64,000 nt of DNA from Xanthobacteraceae bacterium 501b (GTDB lineage Bacteria > Pseudomonadota > Alphaproteobacteria > Rhizobiales > Xanthobacteraceae). The position numbers and the translations under genes are program-made. The notes under the pieces are model-generated. The model saw only the letters and a list, made by a program, of their open reading frames with translations. It was not told the DNA's origin and ran no database searches. Shown here piece after piece: positions 37,481 through 46,418 of the stretch. Positions within the stretch are counted from its first letter, which is position 1. Every line of letters begins with the position of its first letter. The stretch lies in contig KB899087.1 of the NCBI GenBank assembly GCA_000378025.1, positions 4,796,001 through 4,860,000 of the forward strand, given 5' to 3'.

Positions 37481-37996
37481 ATGGCCAATCCGGCAGGGGG
37501 CGTGATACTCGCCCAGAACGCGCCAGGCGTCTCGGACGCTGTGGCGCAGGGAGCGATGGCGCAGAACGCGGCCGAAGGGGCGCGGATGGCGGCTGAGGTC
37601 GCCCGGCAGGCGGCGGAAGCGGCCGCCGCCTATGCCCAGGCGGCGCAGCAGAGCTATGCCGACATTGCCGGCGCGACGGTGCACACGCTTTCAGGCGGGG
37701 CGATCGACCCGTTCGTGTTCCAGCTCGCCATCTTCGTGCTTGCGGTGTGCGTCGGCTATTACGTCGTATGGTCGGTGACCCCGGCGCTGCACACGCCCTT
37801 GATGAGCGTGACCAACGCCATCTCCTCGGTGATCGTGGTCGGCGCGCTGCTGGCGGTGGGCGTCGACACGGTGGCCGAGGGCACCGGCTGGGCGCGCGGC
37901 TTCGGCTTTGTCGGCCTGATCCTGGCGGCGGTGAACATCTTTGGCGGGTTCCTGGTGACCAGCCGCATGCTCGCCATGTACTCGAAGAAGAAGTGA
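37481..37996 (+). CDS. pntAB: NAD(P) transhydrogenase alpha subunit, membrane part
   Basis: Membrane segment of the alpha subunit (domain II), supplying helices to the proton channel shared with PntB. The ATG at 37481 (with GAGGAA just before) gives 171 residues. The first ~75 are an Ala/Gln-rich hydrophilic stretch, longer than in most homologues. Then come four hydrophobic helices: [65 protein letters not shown] and a short C-terminal anchor ending [11 protein letters not shown]. The [16 protein letters not shown] motif is diagnostic. Ten bases separate its stop from pntB. Confidence 0.92.
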   Translation: MANPAGGVILAQNAPGVSDAVAQGAMAQNAAEGARMAAEVARQAAEAAAAYAQAAQQSYADIAGATVHTLSGGAIDPFVFQLAIFVLAVCVGYYVVWSVTPALHTPLMSVTNAISSVIVVGALLAVGVDTVAEGTGWARGFGFVGLILAAVNIFGGFLVTSRMLAMYSKKK

Positions 37997-38006
37997 GCGC
38001 ACGGAC

Positions 38007-39410
38007 ATGAACGCCAATCTGGTCGCGCTGCTCTATCTCGTCTCGGGTGTCCTGTTCATCCTGGCGCTGCGCGGGCTCTCCAGCCCGGTCACGTCCCGCC
38101 AGGGCAATATTTTCGGCATGGTCGGCATGACCATCGCCATCGTCACCACGCTGGCCGCCTCGCCCCCGGCGGGGCTGGGCGGCTGGGCGCTTGTTATCGG
38201 CGGCCTCGCCATTGGCGGCGGCGCCGGCGCCATCATCGCCAAGAAGATCGCGATGACGCAGATGCCGCAGCTGGTGGCGGCCTTCCATTCGCTGGTCGGC
38301 CTCTCCGCCGTGATGGTGGCGGCGGCGGCGCTCTACGCCCCGGCGGCGTTCCACATCGGCGAGCCCGGCCTCATCCACGCCCAGGCGCTGATCGAGATGA
38401 GCCTTGGCGTCGCCATCGGCGCCATCACCTTCACCGGCTCGGTGATCGCGTTTGCCAAGCTCAATGGCAACATGTCGGGCAAGCCGATCATGCTGCCGGC
38501 CCGGCACCTGATCAATGCCGGCCTCGCCGTGCTGATCGTGGTGCTGATCGGCGTGCTGGTGGCGACCGAGAGCCACACCGTGTTCTGGCTGATCGTCATC
38601 GCCGCGCTGGTGCTCGGCGGGCTGATCATCATCCCGATCGGCGGCGCCGACATGCCGGTCGTGGTGTCGATGCTCAACTCCTATTCCGGCTGGGCGGCGG
38701 CGGGCATCGGCTTCACCCTGCAGAACACGGCGCTGATCATCACAGGCGCGCTGGTGGGGTCCTCGGGCGCGATCCTGAGCTACATCATGTGCAAGGCGAT
38801 GAACCGCTCCTTCATCTCGGTGATCCTGGGCGGGTTCGGCGGCGACACTTCGGGCGGCCCGGCCGGCGCGGTGGAAACGCGGCCGGTGAAGCAGGGCTCG
38901 GCCGAGGACGCGGCCTTCATCATGAAGAACGCCTCCAAGGTCATCATCGTGCCGGGCTATGGCATGGCGGTGGCGCAGGCCCAGCACGCGCTGCGCGAGA
39001 TGGGCGACCGGCTGAAGGAGGAAGGCGTCGAGGTGAAATACGCCATCCACCCCGTCGCCGGCCGCATGCCCGGGCACATGAACGTGCTGCTGGCGGAAGC
39101 CAACGTGCCCTATGACGAGGTGTTCGAGCTGGAGGACATCAACTCCGAGTTCGCTCAAGCCGACGTCGCCTTCGTCATCGGCGCCAATGACGTGACCAAC
39201 CCGGCGGCCAAGACCGACCCGACCTCGGCGATCTACGGCATGCCGATCCTCGACGTGGAAAAGGCAAAGACCGTGCTGTTCATCAAGCGCGGCATGGCGG
39301 CCGGCTATGCCGGCGTGGAGAACGAGCTGTTCTTCCGCGACAACACGATGATGCTGTTCGCCGACGCCAAGAAGATGGTCGAGGACATTGTGAAGAACCT
39401 CAACCACTGA
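38007..39410 (+). CDS. pntB: NAD(P) transhydrogenase beta subunit
   Basis: Inner-membrane subunit with the proton channel (domain II, about residues 1-260, eight or nine helices) and the NADP(H)-binding domain III (about 285-467). Domain III shows KVIIVPGYGMAVAQAQHALREMGDRL (nucleotide loop), HPVAGRMPGHMNVLLAEANVPYD, FVIGANDVTNPAAKTDPTSAIYGMPILDV and FIKRGMAAGYAGVENELFF. Membrane His and Asn/Ser residues lie in LVAAFHSLVGLSAV. At 467 residues it is a standard length. It completes the pntAA-pntAB-pntB set and is followed by an intrinsic terminator 170 bp downstream. Confidence 0.96.
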   Translation: MNANLVALLYLVSGVLFILALRGLSSPVTSRQGNIFGMVGMTIAIVTTLAASPPAGLGGWALVIGGLAIGGGAGAIIAKKIAMTQMPQLVAAFHSLVGLSAVMVAAAALYAPAAFHIGEPGLIHAQALIEMSLGVAIGAITFTGSVIAFAKLNGNMSGKPIMLPARHLINAGLAVLIVVLIGVLVATESHTVFWLIVIAALVLGGLIIIPIGGADMPVVVSMLNSYSGWAAAGIGFTLQNTALIITGALVGSSGAILSYIMCKAMNRSFISVILGGFGGDTSGGPAGAVETRPVKQGSAEDAAFIMKNASKVIIVPGYGMAVAQAQHALREMGDRLKEEGVEVKYAIHPVAGRMPGHMNVLLAEANVPYDEVFELEDINSEFAQADVAFVIGANDVTNPAAKTDPTSAIYGMPILDVEKAKTVLFIKRGMAAGYAGVENELFFRDNTMMLFADAKKMVEDIVKNLNH

Positions 39411-39576
39411 CGCCTTAACCACTGACGCCTTCGCCGCGAATGTTGCCCGGCTTTCGCGATCGGCAAGGGCGTGGGGAAGAAGGGGCGGGGGGAGCGGACC
39501 GGGGAGGCTGGACGCTTTGGCCGCATCGGCCTGATCGTCCACCTCACTGCACTGATTGGTCACGCCTCGCAGCGCC

Positions 39577-39607
39577 GAAAAAGCCGGGCTTTTTGCCCGG
39601 CTTTTTT
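39577..39607 (+). terminator. Intrinsic terminator after pntB
   Basis: AAGCCGGGC (39581-39589), loop TTTTT, GCCCGGCTT (39595-39603) followed by TTTT on the plus strand, with an A-run before the stem. Strong terminator for the pnt operon; the preceding 160 bp (39411-39576) contains no recognisable gene. Confidence 0.88.
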
Positions 39608-39671
39608 GTTTTCCGCCGCCGGGGCGGGCGAGCTTAACCGGCTGTCAACCAAGAGCCGCTAGCGTTTGCCC

Positions 39672-41000
39672 ATGACGCGCGGCGTATCCTGGTTTTTCGT
39701 AGCCCCGCTCGTCCTTCTGGGGCTTTCCGGTTGCAAGTTCGGGCTGTACGAGCAGCGCGAACCCTGGCGCACGGAAGCCGAGGAACGGTGTCTGGCGGAG
39801 GGCCGGGTCAAGCCCTCCGCCTTCATCGTCCCAGACCGGGCGATCAATGGCGCTGGTACATGCGGCATGGACCATGCCTTCCGCATCACGGCTTTTTCCG
39901 AGGGATCTGTTGAGGTTAGCCCGCGCGCGACGCTGGCCTGCCCGATGACCTCGGCCGTCGACCAATGGGTGACGCAGGACGTTCAGCCCGCCGCCATGGC
40001 CTGGTTCGGCCAGCCGGTGGTGAAGGTGAAGCAGATGTCGTCCTATTCCTGCCGGCGGATGAACGGCGCGAAGACGGGCAAGATTTCCGAGCACGCCTTC
40101 GGCAACGGGCTCGACATCGCCGGCTTCGTGCTCGCCGACGGACGCGAGATTTCGGTGAAAAAGGACTGGAAGGGCAGCGCCGATGCGCGCGGATTCCTGC
40201 GCACCGTGCAGGCTGATGCCTGCGAGCGATTCACCGTCGTGCTGGCACCCGGATCGAACATCTATCACTACGATCATATCCACATCGACCTGATGCGCCG
40301 CGCCTCCGGTAGTTCAACCTGTAAGCCTTTGGCACAGCGGCCGAATCCGCCGCGTCTGCCGGTGTTCAAGGCGCCGGCCTACAAGGCCCCGCCCTATGGC
40401 GCCTCGTGGCAGACCGGGCCGATCTCGTCGGTGCCGGGTGCCGCCGAGCCGGTGGAGAATTACGGCCCGGAAGGTGCCGAGCAGGAAGGGTACGATGGCG
40501 AGGCCAGCGCGCCCGCGCCGGCTCTGCTGGCGCCGTCGCGCCCCGCAGCCGCTCGGACAATGCCGGCTCCCAGCTATCCGGCGGCGCCGGCGCCGACCTA
40601 TTCCACCGCTCCGGCCTATCCGGCGGCAAGGCGCGCCCCCGCCGACACCGTGGGGGCGCCGATGGTGCTGACCCCGCCGGCGGTCGATCCCTATGCCAAT
40701 GGCGGCTACGCACCGGATCCCGTCTCCGGCGCACCGGCTCAGCGGGGTTATCCCGCCCAGGCCTACCCGGCGCAGACGTACCCGGCGCAGACTTATCCCA
40801 CTCCCGCGCCGGCGGCTCCCGCAGCGCCAGCCCGCCCGCGGCCGCCCGGCCTCCTGCCGCCGGGTAGCATCCCGCTGGCGAAATGGCTTGGGCTCGACAC
40901 GACACCCACGGCGGCGACCGGTAATGTGCGCTCCTTCACCACCGAGCGGGAATTCGCCAGCCCGATCAGAGGCGTAGCGGCGCCGGCGGGTGGCGACTGA
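39672..41000 (+). CDS. Extensin-like C-terminal domain lipoprotein
   Basis: Envelope protein with an extensin_C domain (an LAS-type peptidase fold common in Rhizobiales). The ATG at 39672 begins a lipoprotein signal ending in LLGLSGC (lipidated Cys about residue 21). The domain (about 40-215) shows CGMDHAFRI, ACPMTSAVDQWV, SYSCRRMNGAKTGKISEHAFGNGLDIAGFVLADGR, DACERFTVVLAPGSN and YHYDHIHIDLMRR, with the SEHAFGNGLD and HYDHIH metal-ligand motifs. The remaining ~225 residues are Pro/Ala/Tyr-rich low complexity with repeats of YPAQ/TYPAQ, probably spanning cell-wall material. 442 residues in all. Peptidoglycan hydrolysis is plausible, not shown. Confidence 0.85.
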   Translation: MTRGVSWFFVAPLVLLGLSGCKFGLYEQREPWRTEAEERCLAEGRVKPSAFIVPDRAINGAGTCGMDHAFRITAFSEGSVEVSPRATLACPMTSAVDQWVTQDVQPAAMAWFGQPVVKVKQMSSYSCRRMNGAKTGKISEHAFGNGLDIAGFVLADGREISVKKDWKGSADARGFLRTVQADACERFTVVLAPGSNIYHYDHIHIDLMRRASGSSTCKPLAQRPNPPRLPVFKAPAYKAPPYGASWQTGPISSVPGAAEPVENYGPEGAEQEGYDGEASAPAPALLAPSRPAAARTMPAPSYPAAPAPTYSTAPAYPAARRAPADTVGAPMVLTPPAVDPYANGGYAPDPVSGAPAQRGYPAQAYPAQTYPAQTYPTPAPAAPAAPARPRPPGLLPPGSIPLAKWLGLDTTPTAATGNVRSFTTEREFASPIRGVAAPAGGD

Positions 41001-41013
41001 GCCTTCGCGGGCG

Positions 41014-41823
41014 TCAGTTGAGCAGCGTGTCGAGCCCGCGCTTCACCCCGATCCAGCCCCGCACCTTGCGGGCGGCGAGCAGCGTGCCGGCGACATAGGG
41101 CGCGGCCGAGGACCCGGCGTCGTGGCGGATGGTCAGCCGTTCGTCCGGGGCGCCGAAGATCGCCTCCACCCCCAGCACGAAGGAGGGCAGGCGCAGCGCG
41201 TGCACCCGCACCTCGCGCGGTCCCTCGCCAAAGGCGCCGCCGCGGGTCTCGGGCACGCCCACCACCTCGGAAATCGGGCGCGACGTGGCCGGCTGGCGTA
41301 CTCCGGCCAACGCTTCGGCCAGTTCTCGGCCGGTGCCGGAAGGGGCGTCCGGCTTGCCGGCGGAGGCGTAGTCGATGAGCTCGACATCGGCGACATACTT
41401 CGCCGCCTCCAGCGTGAAGCGCTTGAGCAGTGTGGCGGTGATGGAGAAATTGCCCGCCGCCAGCAGGCCGGTCTCATGCGCCCGCGCTACGTCGTCGAGT
41501 TCGGCATAATCGGCGGCACCCAGCCCCGATGTGCCGATAACCACGGCGAGACCCGCTTCCAGCGCGGCGCGGGCATTGGCCTTCACCACGCCGGGCTTGG
41601 TGTAGTCGATCAGCACGTCGGCGGGAACGGCGAGAGCTTCGGCCACGCTGGCGAAGACCGGGACCCCGCTCGCTGCGCCGCCGAGCGCGGTGCCCAGGTC
41701 ACTGCCGGCCTGCGAGCGGGCAATGGCGGCGACCAGTTCGAGATCCGGGGCGGCGGCGATGGCCGGCGCGAGGGCGCGGCCGACCCAGCCGGTGGCGCCG
41801 GCGAGAATGATGCGGATCGCCAT
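41014..41823 (-). CDS. dapB: 4-hydroxy-tetrahydrodipicolinate reductase-like protein
   Basis: NAD(P)H-dependent reductase of the lysine/diaminopimelate pathway, which supplies the meso-DAP used by MurE. AAGGAG precedes the ATG at 41823; 269 residues. Rossmann loop ILAGATGWVGR, then DVLIDYTKPG, VVIGTSGL, the GNFSITATLLKRF motif and KPDAPSGTGRELAEA. The usual HHRHK motif before DAPSGTA, whose His acts in catalysis and substrate binding in E. coli DapB, reads YASAGK here, keeping Lys but not the two His. The fold is clear; activity as true DapB is less sure, and a second dapB elsewhere in the genome is possible. Confidence 0.8.
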   Translation of the reverse strand: MAIRIILAGATGWVGRALAPAIAAAPDLELVAAIARSQAGSDLGTALGGAASGVPVFASVAEALAVPADVLIDYTKPGVVKANARAALEAGLAVVIGTSGLGAADYAELDDVARAHETGLLAAGNFSITATLLKRFTLEAAKYVADVELIDYASAGKPDAPSGTGRELAEALAGVRQPATSRPISEVVGVPETRGGAFGEGPREVRVHALRLPSFVLGVEAIFGAPDERLTIRHDAGSSAAPYVAGTLLAARKVRGWIGVKRGLDTLLN

Positions 41824-41908
41824 GGCGGGCTCCTTGACGGCTGGCGTGGGAGCGCAGTCGTAGCAAGCCTGGCGCCCGGCGCCAAATGGCGCGCGGGGAA
41901 GGAGGGTG

Positions 41909-42298
41909 CCAGCCGGCCTATAAGCCGGGTTTTGTATGGCGGGATTTCTCCCACGTGACGGCCATTCCTCTGGGACGCCAATTACTTGACGCCTCAAGCA
42001 GTCAACCCGGGTGACTGTCCGAAGACGGGACCTGAAGCGCGGCCATCTCTGACGGCGCGTCGTGCCACCCCTATACGACTTTGCTCCCGGTGGGGTTTGC
42101 CGTGCCGCCTCCGTTGCCGGACGCGCGGTGCGCTTTTACCGCACCGTTTCACCCTTACCGCGGGCGAACCCGTGGCGGTCTGATTTCTGTGGCACTTTCC
42201 CTAGGGTCGCCCCCGCCGGACGTTATCCGGCACCGTGTCTCCGTGGAGCCCGGACTTTCCTCGGCATCTTGCGATGACGCGGCCGTCCGGCCGGCTGG
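41909..42298 (-). ncRNA. rnpB: RNase P RNA
   Basis: Catalytic RNA of RNase P, which trims tRNA 5' leaders. Read on the minus strand, the ends pair as helix P1: CCAGCCGGCC (42298-42289) with GGCCGGCTGG (41918-41909). Just inside are the universally conserved GAGGAAAGTCCGGGCTCC (around 42262-42245), GGTAAGGGTGAAACGGTGCGGTAA, AAACCCCACC, and the 3' ATAGGCCGGCTGG tail with the preceding ATACAAAACCCGG. About 390 nt, alphaproteobacterial type A. End positions are set by P1 pairing and may be off by a few bases. Confidence 0.95.
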
Positions 42299-42425
42299 CG
42301 GCGCAGCAATGGGCGAGGCGCGGGGCCGCGTCAAGTGTGGGGAGGGCGGAAGGGCTGCCGCGCGCGCCCGCTTCTGGGGACGACGCGGTTCGCAGCCCCT
42401 GCTACAGGCGCACGCCGAGAGGTCG

Positions 42426-42944
42426 TCAGTTGGAGGCCATGATGGTGCGTGCTTTGCTGCAATAGCTGCGCGCCGCCGAGGACATGCGCTTGGCGCCATG
42501 CCCACCTTGGTAGCGCATCACGGTGCCGCAGGTGTCGCCGCCGGCCAGGCGATAGGCCCCGGCGAGGTAGCGCATGCCCCAGCGGATATTGGTCGCGGGT
42601 TCATACAGCTTGGCGCGGGAGCCCTTGTAGCCGACCCCTCGCGCGGTCTGGTGCTTGATCTGCATAAGGCCGACCTCGCCGGCGCGGCCGGTCACGTTGG
42701 GTTTCCAATTGCTCTCGATACGCACCACCGCGCGGGCGAGGGCGACTGGGATGCCGTTGGCACGGGCTTCGCGATCTACCAGGCTGGTCAGTTTAGTTTC
42801 TGTGATGGAATGGTTTAATTCCGACGTTTCAGCGACGACATTCGAACGCCGCTCGATGTTCGATTTGGCACTTGCGTCATTCACGGCAGAGGCGATGAAA
42901 ATAACGGCGATGAAGGAAGCAGATAGGAGGCGGGAGACGTTCAT
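42426..42944 (-). CDS. Small periplasmic lytic transglycosylase (SLT domain)
   Basis: Cleaves the glycan strands of peptidoglycan. 172 residues: a signal peptide (MNVSRLLSASFIAVIFIASA..DASA), a short linker and an SLT domain (about 50-172). The presumed catalytic Glu77 lies in RAVVRIESNW, followed by GEVGLMQIKHQTARGVG, NIRWGMRYLAGAYRLAGG and VMRYQGGHGAK, all family motifs. Single gene just upstream (same strand) of rnpB, with about 130 bp between. Its neighbour on the far side encodes an amidase, so two peptidoglycan-degrading enzymes precede the wall-synthesis cluster. Confidence 0.9.
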   Translation of the reverse strand: MNVSRLLSASFIAVIFIASAVNDASAKSNIERRSNVVAETSELNHSITETKLTSLVDREARANGIPVALARAVVRIESNWKPNVTGRAGEVGLMQIKHQTARGVGYKGSRAKLYEPATNIRWGMRYLAGAYRLAGGDTCGTVMRYQGGHGAKRMSSAARSYCSKARTIMASN

Positions 42945-43183
42945 TATGTGGCGATGGCCTTCTCATCCGGTTGCGACGGCCGGGAAAAGCCAATCAAATC
43001 TGTTGTGAATGTGACGTTTAACGCACGGGTGGAGCCGCAATCGAAACGTGCCGCAGCCGCAACCGGGCATCAATACCGTGGAATGTGGTGCAATCGCAGC
43101 GAACGTGAACGATGCTTGCGTCAAAGGGGCGGCACGCGCAGCATCCTGTCTCGCGACGCGAATTTTATGGGCGTGCCGCTATT

Positions 43184-43993
43184 TTAGGCGGAATCGGAGG
43201 TGGTCGCGGCCCCATCGCCGGTCGCCGCCGGCCGGGCGGCGCAGAGGGCGTAGAGCGTCGCCAGCGTCGAGACATCGGCGATGCCGTCAATGCGGGCGCG
43301 GCGGAAATGGCGCTGGAAGGCGCGCACAACAGCCTCCGTTGTCTCGCAGAACGCTCCGTTTACCGGCACCCCATAGCCATAAAAGGCGAGCATGGCCTGC
43401 AGCGCCTCTATCGGCTGGCCGTGCTCGCCGCGCATGAAAAAGCGTCCGTCGCTCGGCGGGGCCTCTTCCACCAGGTGGCCGACGCCGAAACGGTGCAGCA
43501 CTTCCCAGGGGAATTTCTCGCCCGGATCGTTCTTTCGCAGGGGGGCGACGTCGGAATGGGCGAGCACCCGGTCCGGCGCAATCGGGTTGCGCGAAAGAAT
43601 GTCCTTGGCCAGCGCGGTGACGGCCTCGACCTGGATGGCGGGGAAGGACGGGTAGCCGAAATCATGGCCAGGATTGGCAATCTCGATGCCGATAGAGTGC
43701 GAATTTAAATCGGTAGCGCCCGCCCAGACGCCGGCGCCGGCATGCCAAGCACGGCGCGCTTCGGGCACCAGCTGCAGGATGTGGCCATTCTCCAGCACAA
43801 CATAGTGCGCGGAGACCTGCCGCTCGGGTGCTCGCAGCCAGTCAATCGCCTCGTCCGTTGATTCCATGCCGGTATAGTGCAGCAGCAGCATGTCCGGCCG
43901 GGCGACGCCGAGGCGCGGGCCATGGTTCGGCGAGGGCAGCACCTGCGCAACCAGCGGCGAGTCGGGCGGAAAGGGGGCGTCAGTGTCGCTCAT
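43184..43993 (-). CDS. N-acetylmuramoyl-L-alanine amidase (AmpD/AmiD family) with peptidoglycan-binding domain
   Basis: Zinc amidase that releases stem peptides from (anhydro)muramic acid. The amidase_2 domain (about 25-170) shows MLLLHYTGMES (first zinc His), SAHYVVLENGHILQLVPE, AWHAGAG, SIGIEIANPGHDFGYPSFPA, and LAHSDVAPLRKNDPGEKFPW with the second His and conserved Lys/Asp. A C-terminal peptidoglycan-binding-like domain (about 190-255) follows: ALQAMLAFYGYGVPVNGAFCETTEAVVRAFQRHF. The start at 43993 (MSDTDAPFPPDSP) gives 269 residues; 44047 is open and would add 18 residues, and neither has a good ribosome site. No convincing signal peptide, suggesting a cytosolic recycling role as for AmpD. 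Confidence 0.85.
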   Translation of the reverse strand: MSDTDAPFPPDSPLVAQVLPSPNHGPRLGVARPDMLLLHYTGMESTDEAIDWLRAPERQVSAHYVVLENGHILQLVPEARRAWHAGAGVWAGATDLNSHSIGIEIANPGHDFGYPSFPAIQVEAVTALAKDILSRNPIAPDRVLAHSDVAPLRKNDPGEKFPWEVLHRFGVGHLVEEAPPSDGRFFMRGEHGQPIEALQAMLAFYGYGVPVNGAFCETTEAVVRAFQRHFRRARIDGIADVSTLATLYALCAARPAATGDGAATTSDSA

Positions 43994-44137
43994 CGCGCAG
44001 CAGCTAATCCCGACGGGCAGGTGATTCAACAGATTCTTAAGGTTCATGGGGCGTTAATCGCGAGATGCCGATCGCGGCGGAATCACCCTTGTGGACACTC
44101 CACAGGACGTGGAATCGCAACGGTCATTCCATTGACG

Positions 44138-44170
44138 CCCATCGTGTCCCATGGTATCCCAAATTATCCC
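44138..44170. promoter_or_regulatory. MraZ operator: four GGG repeats at 10-bp spacing
   Basis: CCC triplets occur exactly every ten bases (44138, 44148, 44158, 44168). On the minus strand they read CGGGA, TGGGA, TGGGA, TGGGC. MraZ is known to bind TGGGN direct repeats separated by five bases, so this is an autoregulatory operator of the dcw cluster, 117 bp before mraZ. A TTGACG at 44132 could be a -35 element overlapping the first repeat. Confidence 0.85.
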
Positions 44171-44286
44171 GTTGCAGTACCGCGTAAGCAATGCCGATGG
44201 CGCCTTTCCGGCGCCAGTCGTCCGGCATTTCCTGTGCGGAGAGGGCCTTGCTGCGGGACGTGTTTGCGTAGGGGCGTACCGGGCCG

Positions 44287-44766
44287 ATGGAACGTTTCGT
44301 ATCGACCTATCCGATGCGGCTCGATTCCAAGGGCCGGATGTCGATCCCGGCGCCGTACCGCGCACTTCTGGCGCGGGACGGGCTGGAACACCTGTACTGC
44401 CATCCGGCGCTCGATCGTCCCGCCCTGCAGGCGGGCGGCGCGCGGCTGATGGCGGGGATCGACGCCCTGATCGCGCGCTATCCGCCCTATTCGGATGCGC
44501 GGGAGGAGCTGGCGGGCGCGCTCTACGGGGCGATCGAGATGGTGAAACTCGATCCGGAGGGCCGCGTGATGCTCAGCGAGGGGCTAAAGGCCCATGCGCA
44601 AATCAAGGACGAGGCCGTGCTTGTCGGCCTCGGGGATCATTTTCGAATCTGGGAGCCCGATCGCTTCCGGGCGCATCTGGCGGAGGCCACTGCCAAAGTG
44701 CGCGCGCTGAAGCAGGAGATCGGCTTCCAGGGGGCGACGCGGGATTCCCGCGCCGATGGGGTATGA
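44287..44766 (+). CDS. mraZ: Transcriptional regulator MraZ
   Basis: First gene of the division/cell-wall cluster; a ring-forming AbrB-like DNA-binding protein that represses its own promoter. 159 residues with the two tandem SpoVT/AbrB half-domains: [25 protein letters not shown] at the N-terminus (residues 3-27) and [25 protein letters not shown] in the second, including the DSKGR and DPEGR signatures. A clear operator lies 117 bp upstream. The stop overlaps the rsmH start by four bases (ATGA). Confidence 0.94.
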   Translation: MERFVSTYPMRLDSKGRMSIPAPYRALLARDGLEHLYCHPALDRPALQAGGARLMAGIDALIARYPPYSDAREELAGALYGAIEMVKLDPEGRVMLSEGLKAHAQIKDEAVLVGLGDHFRIWEPDRFRAHLAEATAKVRALKQEIGFQGATRDSRADGV

Positions 44767-45800
44767 TGGCGGGTCGCGGCGGTTCGGAGACGGACGCTGC
44801 CGGCGGACCGGCCCGTCATCTGCCTGTCCTTCTGAACGAGGTTCTCAACCATCTCGCCCCGCAGCCGGGCGGCGTCTATGTCGACGGCACCTTCGGCGCC
44901 GGCGGCTACACGCGCGCCATTCTCGATGCGGCGGATTGCCGGGTGATCGCCATTGACCGCGACCCCAACGCCATTCGCGACGGGCAGGCGCTGGTCACGG
45001 AATTTGGCGGGCGGCTGACGCTCGTGCCCGAGCGTTTCAGCGCGCTCGACGCGGTGGCGCCGGCGGCCGGCGAAGCGCTGGTCGATGGCGTCGTGCTTGA
45101 TATCGGCGTCTCCTCCATGCAGATCGACGAGGGCGAGCGCGGCTTCTCCTTCCGCCGCGACGGGCCGCTCGACATGCGGATGTCGCAGGACGGGCCTTCC
45201 GCCGCCGATTTGGTGGCGAAGCTGTCCGACACCGAGCTGGCGAACCTCATCTATCGCTTCGGCGAGGAGCGTCATTCCCGTGCCGTGGCCAAGGCCATCC
45301 TCGCGGCGCGGGCGGAGGCACCGATCGAGCGCACGCTGCAGCTGGCCGACATCGTCTCGAAGGTCGTGTGGGCCAAGCCGCATGAACCGCATCCAGCCAC
45401 CCGCACCTTCCAGGCGCTGCGCATCGCGGTGAATGACGAGCTGGGCGAGCTGGCCCGCGCCCTTGCCGCCGCCGAGCGCATCCTCAAGCCCGGTGGGCGG
45501 CTGGTGGTCGTGACCTTCCATTCGCTGGAAGACCGCATCGTCAAGAACTTCCTCGCCAACCGTTCCAAGGTCGCCTCCGGCTCGCGCCATCTCCCGGCGG
45601 TTGCGGGCGCGGCGCCGAGCTTCACGCTGCTGGCGCGCGGGGCTGTCGAGCCCGGCGAGGAGGAGCGCGCCGGCAATTCCAGGGCGCGCTCGGCCAAGCT
45701 GCGCGCCGCCGCCCGCACCACGGCGCCGGCCCACCCCTATGGCGATCTCGGATCGCTGCTGCCGCCTCTGCCCGTCCTTGACGCCCACCGCCGACGCTGA
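44763..45800 (+). CDS. rsmH: 16S rRNA (cytosine(1402)-N4)-methyltransferase
   Basis: S-adenosylmethionine-dependent enzyme methylating C1402 of 16S rRNA (also called MraW). Starting at the ATG that overlaps the mraZ stop gives 345 residues; the next codon is also ATG. Motifs: [30 protein letters not shown] (SAM-binding loop), [59 protein letters not shown] and [20 protein letters not shown]. The tail is rich in Ala/Arg. Typical second gene of the dcw cluster. Confidence 0.95.
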   Translation: MMAGRGGSETDAAGGPARHLPVLLNEVLNHLAPQPGGVYVDGTFGAGGYTRAILDAADCRVIAIDRDPNAIRDGQALVTEFGGRLTLVPERFSALDAVAPAAGEALVDGVVLDIGVSSMQIDEGERGFSFRRDGPLDMRMSQDGPSAADLVAKLSDTELANLIYRFGEERHSRAVAKAILAARAEAPIERTLQLADIVSKVVWAKPHEPHPATRTFQALRIAVNDELGELARALAAAERILKPGGRLVVVTFHSLEDRIVKNFLANRSKVASGSRHLPAVAGAAPSFTLLARGAVEPGEEERAGNSRARSAKLRAAARTTAPAHPYGDLGSLLPPLPVLDAHRRR

Positions 45801-45809
45801 GGTCGAGAC

Positions 45810-46403
45810 ATGTTCCGCATCTTCAATGCCGTCTCGGTCATCGCGCTGCTCGCTGCCGCCGGCATCGTCTACCATGTCAAATATTCCTCGGCCTTCGAAG
45901 CCCAGGAAATCGCCAAGCTGCGGACGGAAATCCGGGCAGAGCGCGACCGCATCGCCATTCTGCACGCCGAATGGGCTCGCCGCACCGCACCCGATCGTGT
46001 CCAGGCGCTGGCGGAAAAGCACCTCGACATGCAGCCGCTCGATGTCGACCACATGGACCGTCTTGCCAGCCTTCCCGCCAAGCCGAATGCCGGTGGCGAC
46101 GGGCTGAGCGGGATGATCGAGGCGCTGGTGGACGGTCCCTCGCTGAACCCGCCGGCGCCGGAAACTGCCGCGCCCAAGCCGGCCAAGCCGGTGCGCAGCG
46201 CTCCCGCTGCCCGGCTACCTGACGACGCGCCGCTGCCCGAGCAGCCTTTCTCCGCCGAGCCGCTGCCGCTCTCGGCGATGCCGTCGGCTGGCACCATGGG
46301 CACGCAGCGCCGCAGCGCCGCAGGGCCGCAGGGCGTTCTTGGCCCGCCGCTCAATCCGGCAGCGGCCGCGCCGCTGCTTCCCCCCGGCGATGTCGGCCAA
46401 TAG
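45810..46403 (+). CDS. ftsL: Cell division protein FtsL-like
   Basis: Small bitopic division protein expected to form a complex with FtsB-type protein and FtsQ. Short cytoplasmic start, one transmembrane helix (residues 3-22), then a periplasmic coiled coil (EAQEIAKLRTEIRAERDRIAILHAEWARRTAP, about 31-62) ending in VQALAEKHLDMQPLDVDHM, typical of alphaproteobacterial FtsL. From about residue 88 on a Pro/Ala-rich tail of about 110 residues makes it 197 long, well beyond the ~120 of E. coli FtsL. Identity rests on position between rsmH and ftsI plus this layout. Confidence 0.85.
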   Translation: MFRIFNAVSVIALLAAAGIVYHVKYSSAFEAQEIAKLRTEIRAERDRIAILHAEWARRTAPDRVQALAEKHLDMQPLDVDHMDRLASLPAKPNAGGDGLSGMIEALVDGPSLNPPAPETAAPKPAKPVRSAPAARLPDDAPLPEQPFSAEPLPLSAMPSAGTMGTQRRSAAGPQGVLGPPLNPAAAAPLLPPGDVGQ

Positions 46404-46418
46404 TCCCGAGGTGGCACC

